DNA from: Candidatus Endomicrobiellum dinenymphae
GTDB taxonomy: Bacteria > Elusimicrobiota > Endomicrobiia > Endomicrobiales > Endomicrobiaceae
Length of the DNA: 6,124 bases
Assembly: GCA_020328135.1 (NCBI GenBank)
Contig: JAIXNA010000067.1
Coordinates: 1 to 6,124, forward strand
Direction: 5' to 3'
Under the pieces are notes generated by a model, which was not told where the DNA came from, did not search any database, and saw only the letters and a list, made by a program, of their open reading frames with translations. Shown one piece after another: positions 5,168 to 6,124 of this stretch (positions are counted from its first letter, which is position 1; every line of letters begins with the position of its first letter). A program made the position numbers and the translations under genes.

Positions 5168-6124
5168 TTATTCTAACGTTGGATAATATGATGATTCAAG
5201 AGCTGCAAAAAGTAATCTACGTCTTCTCTCGAGATACTCTTTTTCAACTCCTTTAAACATGGCGGCAGAACGAGTAAATGGCGATATCTCGCTGTGATTT
5301 TCTTTTGCATCTGTTCGAAGATCTCCCATAAGTTTTTGTTGTCCAGCGATAACCTCTATTTCTTGCACAGCATCTTCCCGAGTTTCGGGCAACGTTAGAT
5401 TATCGATAAGACGATTATTATGGATAAAATATACATTATTCTGCAGTCTGCTTAAATAATTTAGTCTGCCACTGAAGTTATTCATATAATATTCAACATC
5501 AATCGGGTCATATGGAAATCCCTTTGGATCTTTAGCGAGAAAACCCTCTACAACTTCCCTAGATTTAAGAGTCATTGGCGCTATCGCCTTATCCTTACCA
5601 TCTTTTAGGAGTTTTTCCTCCAACAATGGGAATGGGCTAGGCTTAAAACCATACCTCATGTGTCTAAAAAGATTGTTTGCCAGCATATGAAACCTAACAG
5701 ATGGTGAATAATCATCATTAATAATTCTATCAACCGGTGGCATTTTATCAAAAGCGCGTCCCCCGCGAATATAAACAACAACGCCTATAACAGCAACTAC
5801 CAAAATACCAACAACCACGCTTCCAATCACCCAAGTTTTAGTTGACCATCCCGAAGATTGAGGTTTGTCTTGCTTGCGGTCAGAGTTTTCATGTTCATTC
5901 TGCAAGGCGTTTATATTGCAATACGGCTTAGCAGGATATTTAAGGCAAGAGTCAGCGCAAGCTCTCTCTTGTTGTTCTGTAGAGAGTTTGCAATAAGAAG
6001 ACAGATTGGGATTTTCAGCGCAAGCTCTCTTGCCTTTGTCTGTTAGGGAACATAAGCTCGCTACCTTGGCATCTGTAGAGTCTTGAGAGTCAGTCAACGG
6101 GGGGGCGAGCTTATGTTCGCGAGT
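5168..6124 (-). CDS. Unrecognised single-pass membrane protein with cysteine-rich repeats (5' partial)
   Basis: I do not recognise the family. The frame stays open to the window edge, so the N terminus is missing. A TTG at 6095-6097 has no ribosome site and is unlikely to be the start. Residue numbers here count from that TTG (309 residues). Residues 14-60 hold six Cys (16, 26, 36, 47, 51, 60) in two related units, each with RACA followed by a YC. A low-complexity polar linker (61-86) comes next, then one hydrophobic helix WVIGSVVVGILVVAVIGVVV (89-108) followed by RGGR. The C-terminal part, about 200 residues, is soluble, charged and rich in aromatics, and ends in an Arg-rich helix (EYLERRRRLLFAAL). 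By the positive-inside rule the cysteine units would face outward, where they could form disulfides, and the long tail would be cytoplasmic. That topology is inferred. Confidence 0.8.
   Translation of the reverse strand, partial: TREHKLAPPLTDSQDSTDAKVASLCSLTDKGKRACAENPNLSSYCKLSTEQQERACADSCLKYPAKPYCNINALQNEHENSDRKQDKPQSSGWSTKTWVIGSVVVGILVVAVIGVVVYIRGGRAFDKMPPVDRIINDDYSPSVRFHMLANNLFRHMRYGFKPSPFPLLEEKLLKDGKDKAIAPMTLKSREVVEGFLAKDPKGFPYDPIDVEYYMNNFSGRLNYLSRLQNNVYFIHNNRLIDNLTLPETREDAVQEIEVIAGQQKLMGDLRTDAKENHSEISPFTRSAAMFKGVEKEYLERRRRLLFAALESSYYPTLE
5952..6030. repeat. 16-nt in-frame direct repeat in the cysteine-rich region
   Basis: TCAGCGCAAGCTCTCT occurs at 5952-5967 and 6015-6030, exactly 63 nt (21 codons) apart and in the same frame. 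On the coding (minus) strand both encode the RACA core of the cysteine units. The DNA identity exceeds what protein similarity alone needs and points to a tandem duplication of a 63-nt unit. Confidence 0.75.
6048..6118. repeat. 14-bp inverted repeat near the window edge
   Basis: GAACATAAGCTCGC (6048-6061) and GCGAGCTTATGTTC (6105-6118) are perfect reverse complements, 43 nt apart. They flank the TTG at 6095-6097 and a seven-G run (6099-6105). The repeat could be an mRNA hairpin, a small inversion, or an assembly artefact at a sequence end. Confidence 0.7.

Noticed and set aside
5858..6046. + strand open frame of 62 codons
   Set aside because: It is antisense to the cysteine-rich region, and its length follows from that region's base composition.
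6095..6097. TTG as the true start of the membrane-protein gene
   Set aside because: No Shine-Dalgarno precedes it and the frame is open to the window edge, so the gene is better called 5' partial.

Overview
The window is AT-rich and holds one intact iron-uptake module, one heavily eroded sugar-nucleotide gene, one cysteine-rich membrane protein cut by the window edge, and a lot of structured or repetitive non-coding DNA. Low G+C, a gene decayed by many separate indels beside intact genes, and long spacers suggest a host-restricted or otherwise reducing bacterial genome. An Endomicrobium-like (Elusimicrobiota) symbiont would fit, but that is a guess from general features; nothing here is diagnostic.

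Layout. Positions 1-120 form a near-perfect 43-bp hairpin. Positions 121-612 are gene-free and hold a degenerate pentanucleotide array (311-406), a possible RNA stem-loop (426-473) and short direct repeats (486-522). Positions 613-1553 (+) are the remains of a whole UDP-glucuronate decarboxylase-like SDR gene, readable only by changing frame at least nine times. On the minus strand, read right to left, come a DtxR/MntR-family regulator (4610-4152), feoA (4056-3718) and feoB (3714-1609). Positions 4611-5167 are mostly non-coding, with a strong promoter for the regulator, a 21-nt palindrome, a 21-codon lysine-rich ORF with an excellent ribosome site (4976-5041, +) and a possible convergent terminator. 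Positions 5168-6124 (-) encode an unrecognised single-pass membrane protein with a cysteine-rich N-terminal part. Its reading frame is open to the window edge.

How the genes work together. FeoB is the Fe(II) permease and FeoA its small cytosolic SH3-like partner; their genes are 3 nt apart and probably translationally coupled. The regulator gene has its own near-consensus promoter. The feoAB promoter has a perfect 14-bp palindrome, TTAGTTTAAACTAA, between and overlapping its -35/-10 boxes. The simplest reading is that the regulator, loaded with Fe(II) or Mn(II), shuts off feoAB when metal is plentiful while its own gene stays on. This is inferred from promoter layout and family knowledge.

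The best candidates for something undescribed are the cysteine-repeat membrane protein, the lysine-rich micro-ORF converging on it, and the two repeat structures at the left end.
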